From JAVVHH01 sp965276815 (lineage in GTDB: Bacteria > Pseudomonadota > Alphaproteobacteria > Acetobacterales > Acetobacteraceae), in the NCBI GenBank assembly GCA_965276815.1, contig CBDIBE010000012.1:1-64000 (forward strand): a stretch of DNA of 64,000 bases. The letters are read 5' to 3'. Below the pieces are notes generated by a model. That model had not been told where the DNA came from. It saw only the letters and a list, made by a program, of their open reading frames with translations, and did no database searches. This document shows, piece by piece, positions 16,587 through 26,000 of the stretch (its first letter is position 1; each line of letters opens with the position of its first letter). The translations under genes were made by a program, and so were the position numbers.

Positions 16587-17024
16587 TTATTCGGTCGGGA
16601 GGGAAGCGGTTGCGGCGAGGGGCCGCGGCGCAGCGAGGTCGGCCAACGAAATGGTGCCGAGTGCGCGCATGACAACGTCGTTCACCGGGTCCCATTGGCC
16701 CCGGCAGGCGCAGGCATGCTCGACATCGCAACTCGAATGCGAACCCTCGACACAGGCAGTCAGGTGCACCGGCCCGTCGATCGCGGCGACGACGTCGGCC
16801 AGCGGAATCTGCTCGAGCTTGCGGGCCAAGCGGTAGCCGCCGCGGGCACCCCGCTGGCTGGTCACGAGGCGGCTGGCCGCGAGCCCTTTGAGAACTTTGG
16901 CCACGGTCGGCTCCGGCAACCCGGTGATGGCGGCAATACCCGGCGAGGTCTGGCACGGCTCACCTTGCGAGAGCCGGACGAGCACGACCACCGCGTAATC
17001 CGCTAGTTTCGACAGCCTCAACAT
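16587..17024 (-). CDS. Rrf2-family Fe-S regulator of the suf operon (IscR/SUF-regulator type)
   Basis: A 145-aa Rrf2 protein starting MLRLSKLADYAVVVLVRLSQ. The winged helix spans about residues 1-70, with PEPTVAKVLKGLAASRLVTSQRG as recognition region. Cys91, Cys99, Cys105 and Cys107 (TACVEGSHSSC...ACAC) match the ligand loop that holds an Fe-S cluster in IscR-like proteins. It probably represses the operon when its cluster is filled and releases it under iron limitation or oxidative stress. A perfect inverted repeat 17 bp upstream of the start fits autoregulation. It belongs to the SUF-specific Rrf2 subgroup by context rather than to classical IscR. Confidence 0.9.
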   Translation of the reverse strand: MLRLSKLADYAVVVLVRLSQGEPCQTSPGIAAITGLPEPTVAKVLKGLAASRLVTSQRGARGGYRLARKLEQIPLADVVAAIDGPVHLTACVEGSHSSCDVEHACACRGQWDPVNDVVMRALGTISLADLAAPRPLAATASLPTE

Positions 17025-17040
17025 CGTTCAACCTGTATGT

Positions 17041-17055
17041 GGACTGGCGCAGTCC
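17041..17055. promoter_or_regulatory. Palindrome GGACTG-GCG-CAGTCC upstream of the suf regulator, candidate operator
   Basis: A perfect 6+3+6 inverted repeat lies 17 bp from the ATG of the Rrf2 regulator. Rrf2 dimers bind inverted repeats near their own promoters, so this is a candidate autoregulatory site. It does not closely match the published IscR type 1 or type 2 consensus as I recall them. Confidence 0.45.
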
Positions 17056-17140
17056 TGATTGAGCGCATTTGAGGCTTGCGACTCGGCAGGTCAACCCCTC
17101 GCGGGGCGCAGTGCTGCCGTTCATAGTAAGATTCTAGGGT

Positions 17141-17336
17141 CCGATCCAGACGCTTGGATCCGAGCGTCTGGTGAATCGGTCCACCAAACAATAGCTAGAG
17201 GCGGAAATCTGACGGTTCTTTCGTCAGATTTCCACCACCAGACCTTTATCGGCCTGACTGTGGTCGGGCCGATAAAGGTCTAGCTGTATTTGAGACAGCG
17301 ATTCACGTCCTGACCGATTCCGGTCAGGACGATCGC
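17141..17336. repeat. Tandem set of four strong hairpins between suf and the dihydroorotase-like gene
   Basis: Hairpin 1: CCAGACGCT 17146-17154 with 17163-17171, plus an outer CCGAT/ATCGG pair (17141-17145, 17175-17179) across a TGA bulge. Hairpin 2: GGAAATCTGACG 17203-17214 with 17222-17233 (12 bp, 7-nt loop). Hairpin 3: AGACCTTTATCGGCC 17240-17254 with 17267-17281 (15 bp, extendable to 19 with one wobble). Hairpin 4: CGTCCTGACCG 17306-17316 with 17321-17331, plus an outer GCGAT/ATCGC pair across a TCA bulge. GGTCTAGC recurs at 17278 and 17338. All stems are perfect and none is followed by a T-run. They fill almost the whole 335-bp gap. Confidence 0.75.
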
Positions 17337-17359
17337 GGTCTAGCAGGGAGTGTGGCGGG

Positions 17360-18685
17360 ATGGCCGAACAGTTCGATCTATTGATCAAAGGTGGCCACTG
17401 CGTGCTGCCATGGGGCGTGGTGCAGACCGATGTGGGCGTCCGGGAGGGCCGGATCGTGGGACTCGGCGTGCCCGCGAGGGCCGGGGCTGCGGAGGTGATC
17501 GATGCGGCCGGGCTGCACGTGCTTCCGGGCCTGATCGATCCGCATGTCCATTTGCGCGACCCCGGCGACAAATCCGTCGAGACCATCCCGACCGGCACCC
17601 GCGCCGCCGCGCTGGGCGGGCTGGCGGCGGTGTTCGACATGCCGAACACCGCGCCGAGCATCACCGACGCGGAGCAGCTCGCTTGGAAGCAGGGCTATGT
17701 GGAGCAGGTCGCTTGGTGCGACATGGGCCTCTATGTCGGCGCCGCGAAGTCGAACATCCCGGCATTAGCCGAGCTCGAGCTCGACCGGGGCGTCTGCGGC
17801 GTCAAAGTCTTCGCCGGCAGCTCGACGGGCGATTTGCTGGTGGAGGACGATGCCTCGATCGAGGCGGTGATGCGCAGCGGCCGGCGCCGGATCAGCTATC
17901 ACAGCGAAGACGAGTACCGGCTGCAGGCGCGCCGCTTCCAGTTCAAGGTGGGCGATCCCTACAGCGACCACATGGTCTGGCGCGACGTCGAATGCGCCTT
18001 TCTCGGCACTCGGCGTCTCATGGCCCTCGCCCAGCGGACCAGGCGGCCCGCGCACATCCTGCACGTCTCGACCGCGGAGGAACTCGATTACCTCAAGGGT
18101 TTTCGCGATCTGGCCACCGTCGAGTTGCTGGTCAATCACCTGACCCAGTTCGCGCCGGAGGTGTACGAGCAGCTCCGCGGCTATGGCGTGATGAACCCGC
18201 CGATCCGCGACCGGCGGCACTACGACGCGGCCTGGGCGGCGGTGCAGGACGGCACGGCGGACACGATCGGTTCGGACCACGCGCCGCACTCCCGCGCCGC
18301 CAAGGAGCGGCCCTGGCCGGAAACCGCCGCCGGGCTGACCGGGGTGCAGACGCTCGTGCCGATCATGCTGGACCACGTGAACGCCGGCCGGCTGCCGCTG
18401 ACCCGGCTGGTGGACCTGATGTGCGCCGGGCCGGCGCGGGTCTATGGCGCGGTCGGCAAGGGTCGGCTGGCCGCGGGCTACGACGCCGACTTCACCCTGG
18501 TGGACCTCAAACGGCAGCGCCGGATCGAAAATAGCTGGATCGCCTCGCCCTGCGGCTGGACCCCGTTCGACGGCATGCAGGTGACCGGCTGGCCGGTATC
18601 CACGATCGTGCGGGGCCGGGTCGTGATGCGCGAAGACGAGATTTTGGGCGAGCCCACCGGACGTCTGGTCAGGTTCATCGGGTAG
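17360..18685 (+). CDS. Dihydroorotase-family amidohydrolase (class I DHOase / AllB-like)
   Basis: A 441-aa amidohydrolase with the full metal set: His62 and His64 in DPHVHLRDPGD, Lys149 in CGVKVFAGSSTG (carboxylated lysine), His181 in SYHSED, His232/His235 in AHILHVSTAEE and Asp306 in GSDHAPH. The RDP motif and KSVETIPTGT are typical of dihydroorotases, and length fits class I PyrC-type enzymes. It would close carbamoyl aspartate to dihydroorotate in pyrimidine synthesis, but hydantoinase or allantoinase relatives look similar. It stands alone on this strand behind a region of four hairpins and converges on the BrkB gene with only 8 bp between them. Confidence 0.88.
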   Translation: MAEQFDLLIKGGHCVLPWGVVQTDVGVREGRIVGLGVPARAGAAEVIDAAGLHVLPGLIDPHVHLRDPGDKSVETIPTGTRAAALGGLAAVFDMPNTAPSITDAEQLAWKQGYVEQVAWCDMGLYVGAAKSNIPALAELELDRGVCGVKVFAGSSTGDLLVEDDASIEAVMRSGRRRISYHSEDEYRLQARRFQFKVGDPYSDHMVWRDVECAFLGTRRLMALAQRTRRPAHILHVSTAEELDYLKGFRDLATVELLVNHLTQFAPEVYEQLRGYGVMNPPIRDRRHYDAAWAAVQDGTADTIGSDHAPHSRAAKERPWPETAAGLTGVQTLVPIMLDHVNAGRLPLTRLVDLMCAGPARVYGAVGKGRLAAGYDADFTLVDLKRQRRIENSWIASPCGWTPFDGMQVTGWPVSTIVRGRVVMREDEILGEPTGRLVRFIG

Positions 18686-18693
18686 ATCAGGCC

Positions 18694-19704
18694 TCAGAAC
18701 CAGCCGGTCCGCCGCCTTCCCTTGAGGGCGACCAGCACCAGTGAGCCGACGGCCACCACGTCGAACACGCCGATCCCCGATCGATGCTGCGCGCCGTGCG
18801 CGATCACCTGCTCGACCTTGGTGGGGGCCGGCGCGACCGCGCCTGCCGGCGTCACGCGCGCCGCGAAAGCCGCCGCACTGCCGTGATGCGCCGCCCAGGC
18901 CTTGGTAAACTCCGAGCCCAGCAGGAAAATAACGCTGGAATAGTAGATCCAAAGCAGGACGATAATCAGCGCCCCCGCCGCGCCATATGTGCTGGCGACG
19001 GCGCTGGTGGCAATGTAGATGCCGATCAGCGTCTTGCCGACGGTGAATAGCAACGCCGTGGCGATCGCGCCGACGATCACGTCGCGCCAGCGCAGCACAC
19101 GGTCTGGCAGAAGCTTGTAGATCGCGGTGAACATCGCCGAGATAATCACGAAGGTGATGACGAAATTGGCAATTATCAGGACGGTTTGGATGCCCGGCCA
19201 GATCGCGTTGAGATAGTTGCCGAGCCCCGTCAGCGCCGCGCTAATCACCAGCGAGACCAGCATCAGGAATCCCATAGTTGCCACCAGGCCGAGGCTCGCC
19301 GCCCGCGCCTTCAGGATCGTGGTCAGGCCGGCCTTCGGCTCCGCCCGCCAGATCAGATTGAGCGCAGACTGCATCTCCCCGAACACGCCGCTCGCGGTGA
19401 GCAGCAGCGTGATTATACCGAGGGCGGTCGCCCAAATACCGGTGCGCTGCCGCCCGGCGCCGGCGACCATGCTCTGCACCATCTGCGCCGCCTGGTCGCC
19501 CATCAGGCCGCGGAGCTGGTCGACCATCGCGCCCTGCGCCGCGTCCTCGCCGAACACCAGCCCGGCGATGGCGACGCAGATCAGCAGCACGGGACCAATC
19601 GAGAGGACTGTGTAGAAGGCGATGGCGGCAGCGCGGCTCAACGCGCTGTCCGCGATGAAATCGCTGAACGTCTCCTTCAGCATCTGCCACCAGCGATTAA
19701 CCAT
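18694..19704 (-). CDS. YihY/BrkB-family inner-membrane protein
   Basis: A 336-aa protein with six predicted membrane helices, starting MVNRWWQMLKETFSDFIADSALSRAAAIAFYTVLSIGPVLL, which contains the family's conserved A..AFY...S.GP stretch. Later blocks LIWRAEPKAG, YKLLPDRVLRWRDVIVGAIATALLF and YGAAGALIIVLLWIYYSSVIFLLGSEFTKA are also typical. The family was once called RNase BN but has no shown nuclease activity; its role is unknown. It lies 57 bp after livF and may be read from the same transcript or alone. Confidence 0.92.
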   Translation of the reverse strand: MVNRWWQMLKETFSDFIADSALSRAAAIAFYTVLSIGPVLLICVAIAGLVFGEDAAQGAMVDQLRGLMGDQAAQMVQSMVAGAGRQRTGIWATALGIITLLLTASGVFGEMQSALNLIWRAEPKAGLTTILKARAASLGLVATMGFLMLVSLVISAALTGLGNYLNAIWPGIQTVLIIANFVITFVIISAMFTAIYKLLPDRVLRWRDVIVGAIATALLFTVGKTLIGIYIATSAVASTYGAAGALIIVLLWIYYSSVIFLLGSEFTKAWAAHHGSAAAFAARVTPAGAVAPAPTKVEQVIAHGAQHRSGIGVFDVVAVGSLVLVALKGRRRTGWF

Positions 19705-19761
19705 CAGCTCCCTGCCAAGCCGCCTGCAAGGCGCAACGATCTTGCTGGCGCCGGGTTGCGG

Positions 19762-20466
19762 TCACATGCCGAGATAGGCGCGGCGCACGCCGGCATCGCC
19801 GGCGATGTCCTTGGCCGGGCCCTCGAGCACGATGCGGCCGGTCTGTAGCACGTAGGCGCGGTCGGCGAGGTCCAGCGCCTCCGCCAACCGCTGCTCGACG
19901 AGCAGGATGGTCGTGCCGAGGGCGCGGATGCGGCCGACCGCGTCGAGGATGTCGTCCACCAGCTTCGGCGCGATCCCCTGGCTCGGCTCGTCCAGCATCA
20001 GCAGGCGCGGCTGGGTCATCAGCGCCCGCCCGATCGCCAGCATCTGCTGCTCGCCGCCGGAAAGCGTCTCCGCCCGCTGCGCCAGCCGCTCCTGCAGGCG
20101 AGGGAACAAGCCGAAGACGAGGTCGAGCGGGCGAAACCGCTCCTTGTCGCCACGCCGCGCGTAGGCGCCGAGCCGCAAATTGTCCTCCACCGAGAGCCGC
20201 GGGAACAGCCGCCGCCCCTCCGGCACCAGCCCGATGCCGCGGCGCGTGATCAGATGCGGCGCCACGCGGGCGATCGGGGCGCCGTCGAAGCGGATAGCCC
20301 CCTCGGTCGCCACCTGTCCGGCGATCGCGCGCAGCAAGGTGCTCTTGCCCGCCCCGTTCGCCCCGACAACGGCGACGATCTCGCCGGCCTGGACCCCGAG
20401 CGTGATCTCATGCAGCGCCTTCAGCCCGCGATAACTCGCCGAAACCCGGTCAAGATGCAGCAGCAT
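19762..20466 (-). CDS. livF: Branched-chain amino-acid type ABC transporter ATPase LivF
   Basis: A 234-aa ABC ATPase with Walker A GANGAGKST, signature LSGGEQQMLAIGRALM and Walker B LLMLDEPSQGIAP, typical of LivF. It starts at ATG 20466, overlapping the livG end by 17 nt. It pairs with LivG on the inner face of the membrane to drive the LivHM permease. In this operon the substrate is probably not leucine but something linked to the hydantoinase/oxoprolinase at the front of the transcript. Confidence 0.93.
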   Translation of the reverse strand: MLLHLDRVSASYRGLKALHEITLGVQAGEIVAVVGANGAGKSTLLRAIAGQVATEGAIRFDGAPIARVAPHLITRRGIGLVPEGRRLFPRLSVEDNLRLGAYARRGDKERFRPLDLVFGLFPRLQERLAQRAETLSGGEQQMLAIGRALMTQPRLLMLDEPSQGIAPKLVDDILDAVGRIRALGTTILLVEQRLAEALDLADRAYVLQTGRIVLEGPAKDIAGDAGVRRAYLGM

Positions 20467-21181
20467 AGCGATCCCCCAGATAGGCGCGGATCACCTCGGG
20501 GTGCCGCACCACCTGCTCCGGCGAGCCCTGCATCAGCACACGGCCGAGATTGAGCACGACCGCCCGGTCGACCAGCGGCAGCACCACCTCCATCACATGC
20601 TCGACCATGAGAATCGTGACCCCTTGCTCGCGCACGGCGCGGATCAGGGCAACGCCGCTCGCCGCCTCGGTGGGTGTCAAACCGGTCAGCATCTCATCGA
20701 GCAGCAGCAGGCGCGGCCGGGTCGCGAGCGCGCGGGCGATTTCGAGCCGGCGCTTCTCCGGCGGAGTGAGCAGATGCGCCGGCGTATCGGTGCGCGCGGC
20801 GAGGCCGCAGAACGCCATCGTCGCTTCGGCGGCCTGCATTGCCGCGCGCGGGCTCGTCTCGCGTGCGAAGGCGCCGACCATGACGTTTTCCAGCACGGTC
20901 ATGCTGTCGAAGCTGCGCACCACCTGAAACGTGCGGGCCACGCCGGCGCGCGAACAGGCGACCGGCCCGGCGCCGCTGATCCGCTTGCCCTCCAGCCGGA
21001 TCTCACCGGCATCGGGGCTGACCTCGCCGGAGATCGAGTTGAACAGGCTCGTCTTGCCGGCGCCGTTCGGCCCGATCAGCCCCAGGATCTCGCCCTGCTC
21101 GGCGGTGAAGCTGATTTCTACGTTCGCCGCGACACCGCCAAACGTTTTGCTGACCCGGTCGACCCCCAAAAACGCGGTCAT
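20450..21181 (-). CDS. livG: Branched-chain amino-acid type ABC transporter ATPase LivG
   Basis: ATG 21181 overlaps the livM stop as ATGA and gives 243 aa (MTAFLGVDRVSKTFGGVAANV). Walker A is GPNGAGKTS and Walker B LLLLDEMLTGLTPTE. The ABC signature reads LLTPPEKRRLEIARAL instead of LSGGQ, a deviation seen in one LivG subgroup, so it does not by itself mean loss of function. Typical LivG residues FQVVRSFDSMTVLENVMVG follow the Q-loop. It works with LivF, LivH and LivM. Confidence 0.93.
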   Translation of the reverse strand: MTAFLGVDRVSKTFGGVAANVEISFTAEQGEILGLIGPNGAGKTSLFNSISGEVSPDAGEIRLEGKRISGAGPVACSRAGVARTFQVVRSFDSMTVLENVMVGAFARETSPRAAMQAAEATMAFCGLAARTDTPAHLLTPPEKRRLEIARALATRPRLLLLDEMLTGLTPTEAASGVALIRAVREQGVTILMVEHVMEVVLPLVDRAVVLNLGRVLMQGSPEQVVRHPEVIRAYLGDRYAAAS

Positions 21182-22182
21182 GCCCGCGCACGGACCCCGA
21201 ACAAGCTGACCAGCCCCGCTGGCCGCGCGAGTGCGACGACCACGATCAGCCCGCCGTAGATCATCAGGTCCACGCCGCGGCCGCCGCCGCCGAGATAGGA
21301 CCGGGTCAGCTCGCTCACCGGGATCAGCACCGCCGCGCCGACGAGCGGCCCCCACAGCGTGCCGACGCCGCCCAACACCGCCGGCAGCGCGATCAGGATC
21401 GACAGCGACCCGGCCAGGATGCTGTCCGGGTCGATATAGCCGACATATTGCGCGTAGATCGCGCCGCCCATCCCGGTCAGGAAACCGCTGATCCCCGCCG
21501 CCGCCATCTTCGACGGAAACACCCGGACGCCCAGCGACCGCGCCGCCACCACGTCGTCCCGCACCGCGCGCCAATTATAGCCCCAGGCACGACCCTCGAT
21601 GACGAAGGCAACGACCCAGGTAAGCGCCAAAAAGCCGAGGGACACGTAGTGGAACGGCAGCTTGCTCGTGCGGAATTGGAGCTGGATCAGGCTCTCGCCG
21701 TGGAACGGCACGTAAAGCCCGGTCGCCGCACCCACGAAATCCCAGTTCAGGAAGAGCAAATAGCCGATTTCGCCGACGACGACCGTCGCGATCGCATAAT
21801 AATGGCCGGAGAGCCGGAAGCACGGCCAACCGACGGCCAGCGCACACAGCCCGGCCACCGCGCCGCCCGCGAACATCCCCACGGTCGGCGGAATGCCGCC
21901 GTTCACGAACAGCATCGTGCTGACATAGGCGCCAATGCCGAGATACAGCGCATGCCCGAGCGAGATCTGCCCGCAATAGCCGCCCAGCACGTTCCATGCC
22001 TGGGCGAACCCGGCGAATAGCAGGGTGATGATGATCAGGTTCTGCGTGTAGACGTCACGGATCGGCAACGGCAGCAGCGCAAGCACTACCAGGACCACGA
22101 CGCCGCCAATCAGCTCCCGCCGGCGACGCCGCGTGATCGCGTTGGCCGCGGGCGCCTCAATCGCCAGGCTCGCATCCATCAT
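21178..22182 (-). CDS. livM: LivM-type ABC permease
   Basis: A 334-aa membrane protein with about nine or ten helices and the LivM landmarks AWNVLGGYCGQISLGHALYLGIGAYVSTMLF and RDDVVAARSLGVRVFPSKMAAAGISGFLTGMGGAIYAQY, the EAA-like coupling region contacting the ATPase. It overlaps livH (ATGA at 22179-22182) and livG (21178-21181). It forms the transmembrane pathway together with LivH. Confidence 0.94.
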   Translation of the reverse strand: MMDASLAIEAPAANAITRRRRRELIGGVVVLVVLALLPLPIRDVYTQNLIIITLLFAGFAQAWNVLGGYCGQISLGHALYLGIGAYVSTMLFVNGGIPPTVGMFAGGAVAGLCALAVGWPCFRLSGHYYAIATVVVGEIGYLLFLNWDFVGAATGLYVPFHGESLIQLQFRTSKLPFHYVSLGFLALTWVVAFVIEGRAWGYNWRAVRDDVVAARSLGVRVFPSKMAAAGISGFLTGMGGAIYAQYVGYIDPDSILAGSLSILIALPAVLGGVGTLWGPLVGAAVLIPVSELTRSYLGGGGRGVDLMIYGGLIVVVALARPAGLVSLFGVRARA

Positions 22183-23054
22183 ATCGTGCCGAACAGGCCG
22201 CGCGGCCGGATCATCAGCACCGCCAGGTAGACCGCGAACACGCCCACCTGCTTGAGGCTCGGCTCCAGCACGAGCGCGGTCAGCGCCTCGACCTCGCCGA
22301 TGACGATGCCGGCGACCAGCGCCCCGAACACGGAGCCGAACCCGCCGAGCGCCACCGTCACATAGGCGATGATTGCGAAATTCGCGCCGACGTTAGGAGA
22401 AACGTAATAGAAGGTGATCAACATGACCCCGGCGATGCCCACCGTCGCGGACCCAATGCCCCAGCCGAGCGCGAAGATGCGGTCTCGGTCGATGCCGATC
22501 AGCGCGACGGCGTCGCGATCCTCACGCGTGGCTTCGAGCGCGCGGCCGAACTCGGTGCGGTTGATCAGCAGCAGCCCGGCAAACGCCAGCAGGCAGACAA
22601 TGCTGGCGGCGAGTTGCGGCAGCGGCACGAACACACCGGAGATGCCGACGGATTTGTCGCTGATCCAGGTTCCGGTCACCGAGCGGAAATCGCCGCCCCA
22701 GACGAACTGCGCCGCGCCGCGGATGAAAATGGCCAGGCCAAACGTCGCAAAAATCTGCACCATGCCACGATTGAACCGCACGCTCAGCGCCCGAGCGATG
22801 ATGCCCCGGTAGATGCCCATCCCGAGCACGAACAGCAGCACCGCCACGATCGGCAATTGCAACAGCGGGTCGAGGCCAGTGAGCCCGAAGATGATCACCG
22901 CCGCGTACATCGCGAGCATCAGCAACTCGCCATGCGCGAAATTGACGATGTCCATCAGCCCAAAGATCAACGACAGCCCGGCGGCCACGAGCGCGTAGAT
23001 CAGCCCCATCAGCAGCCCGCTGACCAGCGTCTGGGCGATGATTTCGGCAGTCAC
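22179..23054 (-). CDS. livH: LivH-type ABC permease
   Basis: GTG 23054 overlaps the oxoprolinase stop as GTGA and gives 291 aa (MTAEIIAQTLVSGLLMGLIYAL). LivH landmarks: GLMDIVNFAHGELLMLAMYAA and ATREDRDAVALIGIDRDRIFALGWGIGSA, then VALGGFGSVFGALVAGIVIGEVEAL. About eight helices. No substrate-binding protein gene (LivK type) is found in this operon or elsewhere in the window, so it must be encoded elsewhere. Confidence 0.94.
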   Translation of the reverse strand: MTAEIIAQTLVSGLLMGLIYALVAAGLSLIFGLMDIVNFAHGELLMLAMYAAVIIFGLTGLDPLLQLPIVAVLLFVLGMGIYRGIIARALSVRFNRGMVQIFATFGLAIFIRGAAQFVWGGDFRSVTGTWISDKSVGISGVFVPLPQLAASIVCLLAFAGLLLINRTEFGRALEATREDRDAVALIGIDRDRIFALGWGIGSATVGIAGVMLITFYYVSPNVGANFAIIAYVTVALGGFGSVFGALVAGIVIGEVEALTALVLEPSLKQVGVFAVYLAVLMIRPRGLFGTI

Positions 23055-26000
23055 GCTGTCCCGAACCCGCCGCCGCCTGGCGTTTGGATGACGAACACGT
23101 CGCCGGGTCGCAGCTCGGTGCGGCTGGTTCCGGACATCGTCTCCACGCCGCCATCCGCGCGCTCCACCCATTGCCGGCCCGGCAGCCCGTCCGCGCCGCC
23201 CTCGAGACCGAAAGGCGCCACTTCACGCCGGCTCGCCACCACCACGATGGTCATCGGTTCCTTGAACCGGATGCGCCGCTCCGACCCGTCGCCGCCGCGG
23301 TTCCGCCCGGCACCCCCGGAGCCGCGCCGGATCGCAAACGCCTCCTGCACCACCGGATAGCGCAGCTCCAGTATCTCCGGGTCGGTCATGCGGGTGTTGG
23401 TCATATGCGTGTGGATCGCCGACGCGCCGTCCCCATCCGGCCCCGCCCCCATGCCGCCACAGATCGTCTCGTAATATTGCCGCGTGGCGTCGCCGAACAG
23501 CACGTTGTTCATCGTCGCCTGGCTGCACGCGAGCCGTCCCAGGGCGCCGAATAGCGCGTTGCAGGTTGCCTGGCTCACCTCCGTGTTGCCCGCCACGACC
23601 GCAGCCCCCGGCGCCGGCGAGAGGAACGTGCCCGCTGGGATGCGCAAGGTCAGCGGCTTCAGGCAGCCGTCGTTCAGCGGGATGTCCTCGCCGACCAGGC
23701 AGCGGAACACGTACAGCACCACCGCCCGTGTCACCGCCGGCGGCGCGTTGAAGTTGCCGGAATTTTGCGGACCCGTGCCGGTGAAATCGACGATCGCCGT
23801 CCGCGCCGCCCGGTCCACCGAAACCGCGACCCGCAAGGGCGTGCCGTTATCCATCGTGTAGTCGAACGCGCCGTCGCCGATGCGGCCGATGACCCGGCGC
23901 ACCGCCTCTTCGGCATTGTCCATGACATGACGCATGTAGGCGCTCACCGTGTCCCAGCCGAACTGATGCACGACGCGGGCCAACTCCTGCACGCCGCGCT
24001 CGTTTGCCGCCACCTGCGCCTTGATGTCGGCCACGTTCACGTCCGGACTGCGCGCCGGATACTTTGCCGTGGCCAGAAGCGCCCGGAACGCGTCCTCCTG
24101 GAAATGCCCCTGATCGACGAGCAGGAAATCGTCGATCACCACCCCCTCGTCCTCGAGCGTCCTGCTGTCCGGCGGCGTACTGCCCGGCGTGGTGCCGCCA
24201 ATATCGGCATGATGGCCGCGGCTGCCGACGAAAAAACGGATCTCCCGCCCGTCCGGATCGAACACCGGGGTGATTACCGTCACATCCGGCAAGTGGGTTC
24301 CGCCGTTGAACGGGTTGTTCAGCGCGACGACGTCGCCGGGGCGTAAGTTGGCGCTGCGGCTGCGCAACACCGTGCGCACGCTCTCGCCCATGGCGCCCAG
24401 ATGGACCGGTACGTGCGGCGCGTTGGCCACGAGGCCGCCCTCGGCGTCGAAGATGGCGCAGCTGAAGTCGAGCCGCTCCTTGATGTTGACACTCAGAGAA
24501 GTGTTCTGCAGCACCGCGCCGGTCTGCTCGGCGACGTTCATAAAGAGATTGTTAAACAATTCGAGCAAGACTGGGTCCGGCCGATCGCTGCCGGCTTGCA
24601 CGCGGCTGGGCAGCTTTTCGGTGCGGCGCATCAGCATGTGGTCGCGCTCGGTGACCTCGGCGGTCCAGCCGGGCTCGACGACGGTGGTCGCATTGGCCTC
24701 GCGCACCAGCGCCGGGCCGGGCAGAAGGTCGCCAGCGCGGAGTTCGGTGCGCTCGAAAACGGGGGTGCGATGCTCCTGCCGGCCGCTCCACATCGGGACG
24801 AAATCGATCGGCTCCGGCGCGCCCGCTTGCCGACGCGGCAAGGTGGGCTCCCGCACTTCCTCGCCCTCGGCCAAGGCCTCGACTGCGACCAGCTCGGCGA
24901 CGAGCGGGCGGTCCGGGGTCGCGAAGCCGAAACGGGCGCGGTGCGCCGCGGTGAAGGCGGCGACGATGTCCTTCGCACCCGTCAGCGGCACCGGCAGTGC
25001 CGCCTCGGTCCCGGCGTAGCGTAGATGCACCGACAGGTGCACGCGCACCCGGTCCGGCGCGGCGCCCTGATCGAGCAGAGTCGCCCGCGCCGCCTCGCCC
25101 AGTTGCGCCGCGACCGCGTGCAGGTCGGGCAAAGCGGTGTCATCGAAGGCGCGCTCGACTGCCTGTTCCCGCAGCACCGCCTGGTCCGCCAGCCCCATCC
25201 CGTAAGCCGAGAGCACGCCGGCATAGGGGTGGATGAACACCGTTTCCATGCCCAACTCGTCGGCGACCAGACAGGCGTGCTGGCCGCCGGCACCGCCAAA
25301 GCATTGCAGCGCGAAACGCGTCACGTCGTGGCCCTTCTGCACGCTGACCTGCTTGATCGCGTTGGCCATGTTGGCCACGGCGACGCGCAGGAAGCCTTCC
25401 GCCGCCGCGCGCGGGTCGGCGACGCCCATCCGCGCCGCCAGATCGGCGAACCCGGCGCGGACGGCTTCGGCGTCGAGCGGCGCGTCGCCGCCGGGTCCGA
25501 AAATGGCGGGGAAATGCGCGGGCTGGATCTTGCCGACGCAGACATTCGCGTCCGTCACCGTCAGCGGCCCGCCGCGCCGGTAACTGGCCGGGCCGGGATT
25601 GGCGCCGGCGCTGTCCGGCCCCACGCGGACGCGCGCGCCGTCGAAATGCAGGATGCTGCCCCCGCCCGCGGCAACCGTGTTGATCGCCATCATCGGCGCG
25701 CGCATCCGCACCCCGGCCACTGCGGTCTCGAACGCACGCTCGAAGGCGCCGTCGTACAGCGCGACATCGGTGCTGGTGCCGCCCATGTCGAAACCGATGA
25801 TCCGGTGCAGCCCCGCCATCTCGGCGGTGCGGGCCGCGCCGACGATGCCGCCAGCCGGCCCGGAGAGAATGGCGTCCTTGCCCTGAAAGCGATGTGCCTC
25901 GGCTAGGCCGCCATTGCTCTGCATGAAAAACAGCCGCACGCCTTCGAGTTCGCTCGCCACCTGGTCCACATAGCGGCGCAGGATCGGTGAGAGGTACGCG

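Noticed and set aside
15212..16672. Open frame of 486 codons on the plus strand over sufB
   Set aside because: Antisense to a highly conserved gene, with no family features.
17203..17281. Hairpins 2 and 3 as rho-independent terminators
   Set aside because: No T-run follows on either strand, and four stems in a row upstream of a start codon do not look like a terminator.
20450..21181. LivG judged inactive because its signature reads LTPPE instead of LSGGQ
   Set aside because: One LivG subgroup has this kind of deviation, and Walker A, Walker B and the rest are intact.
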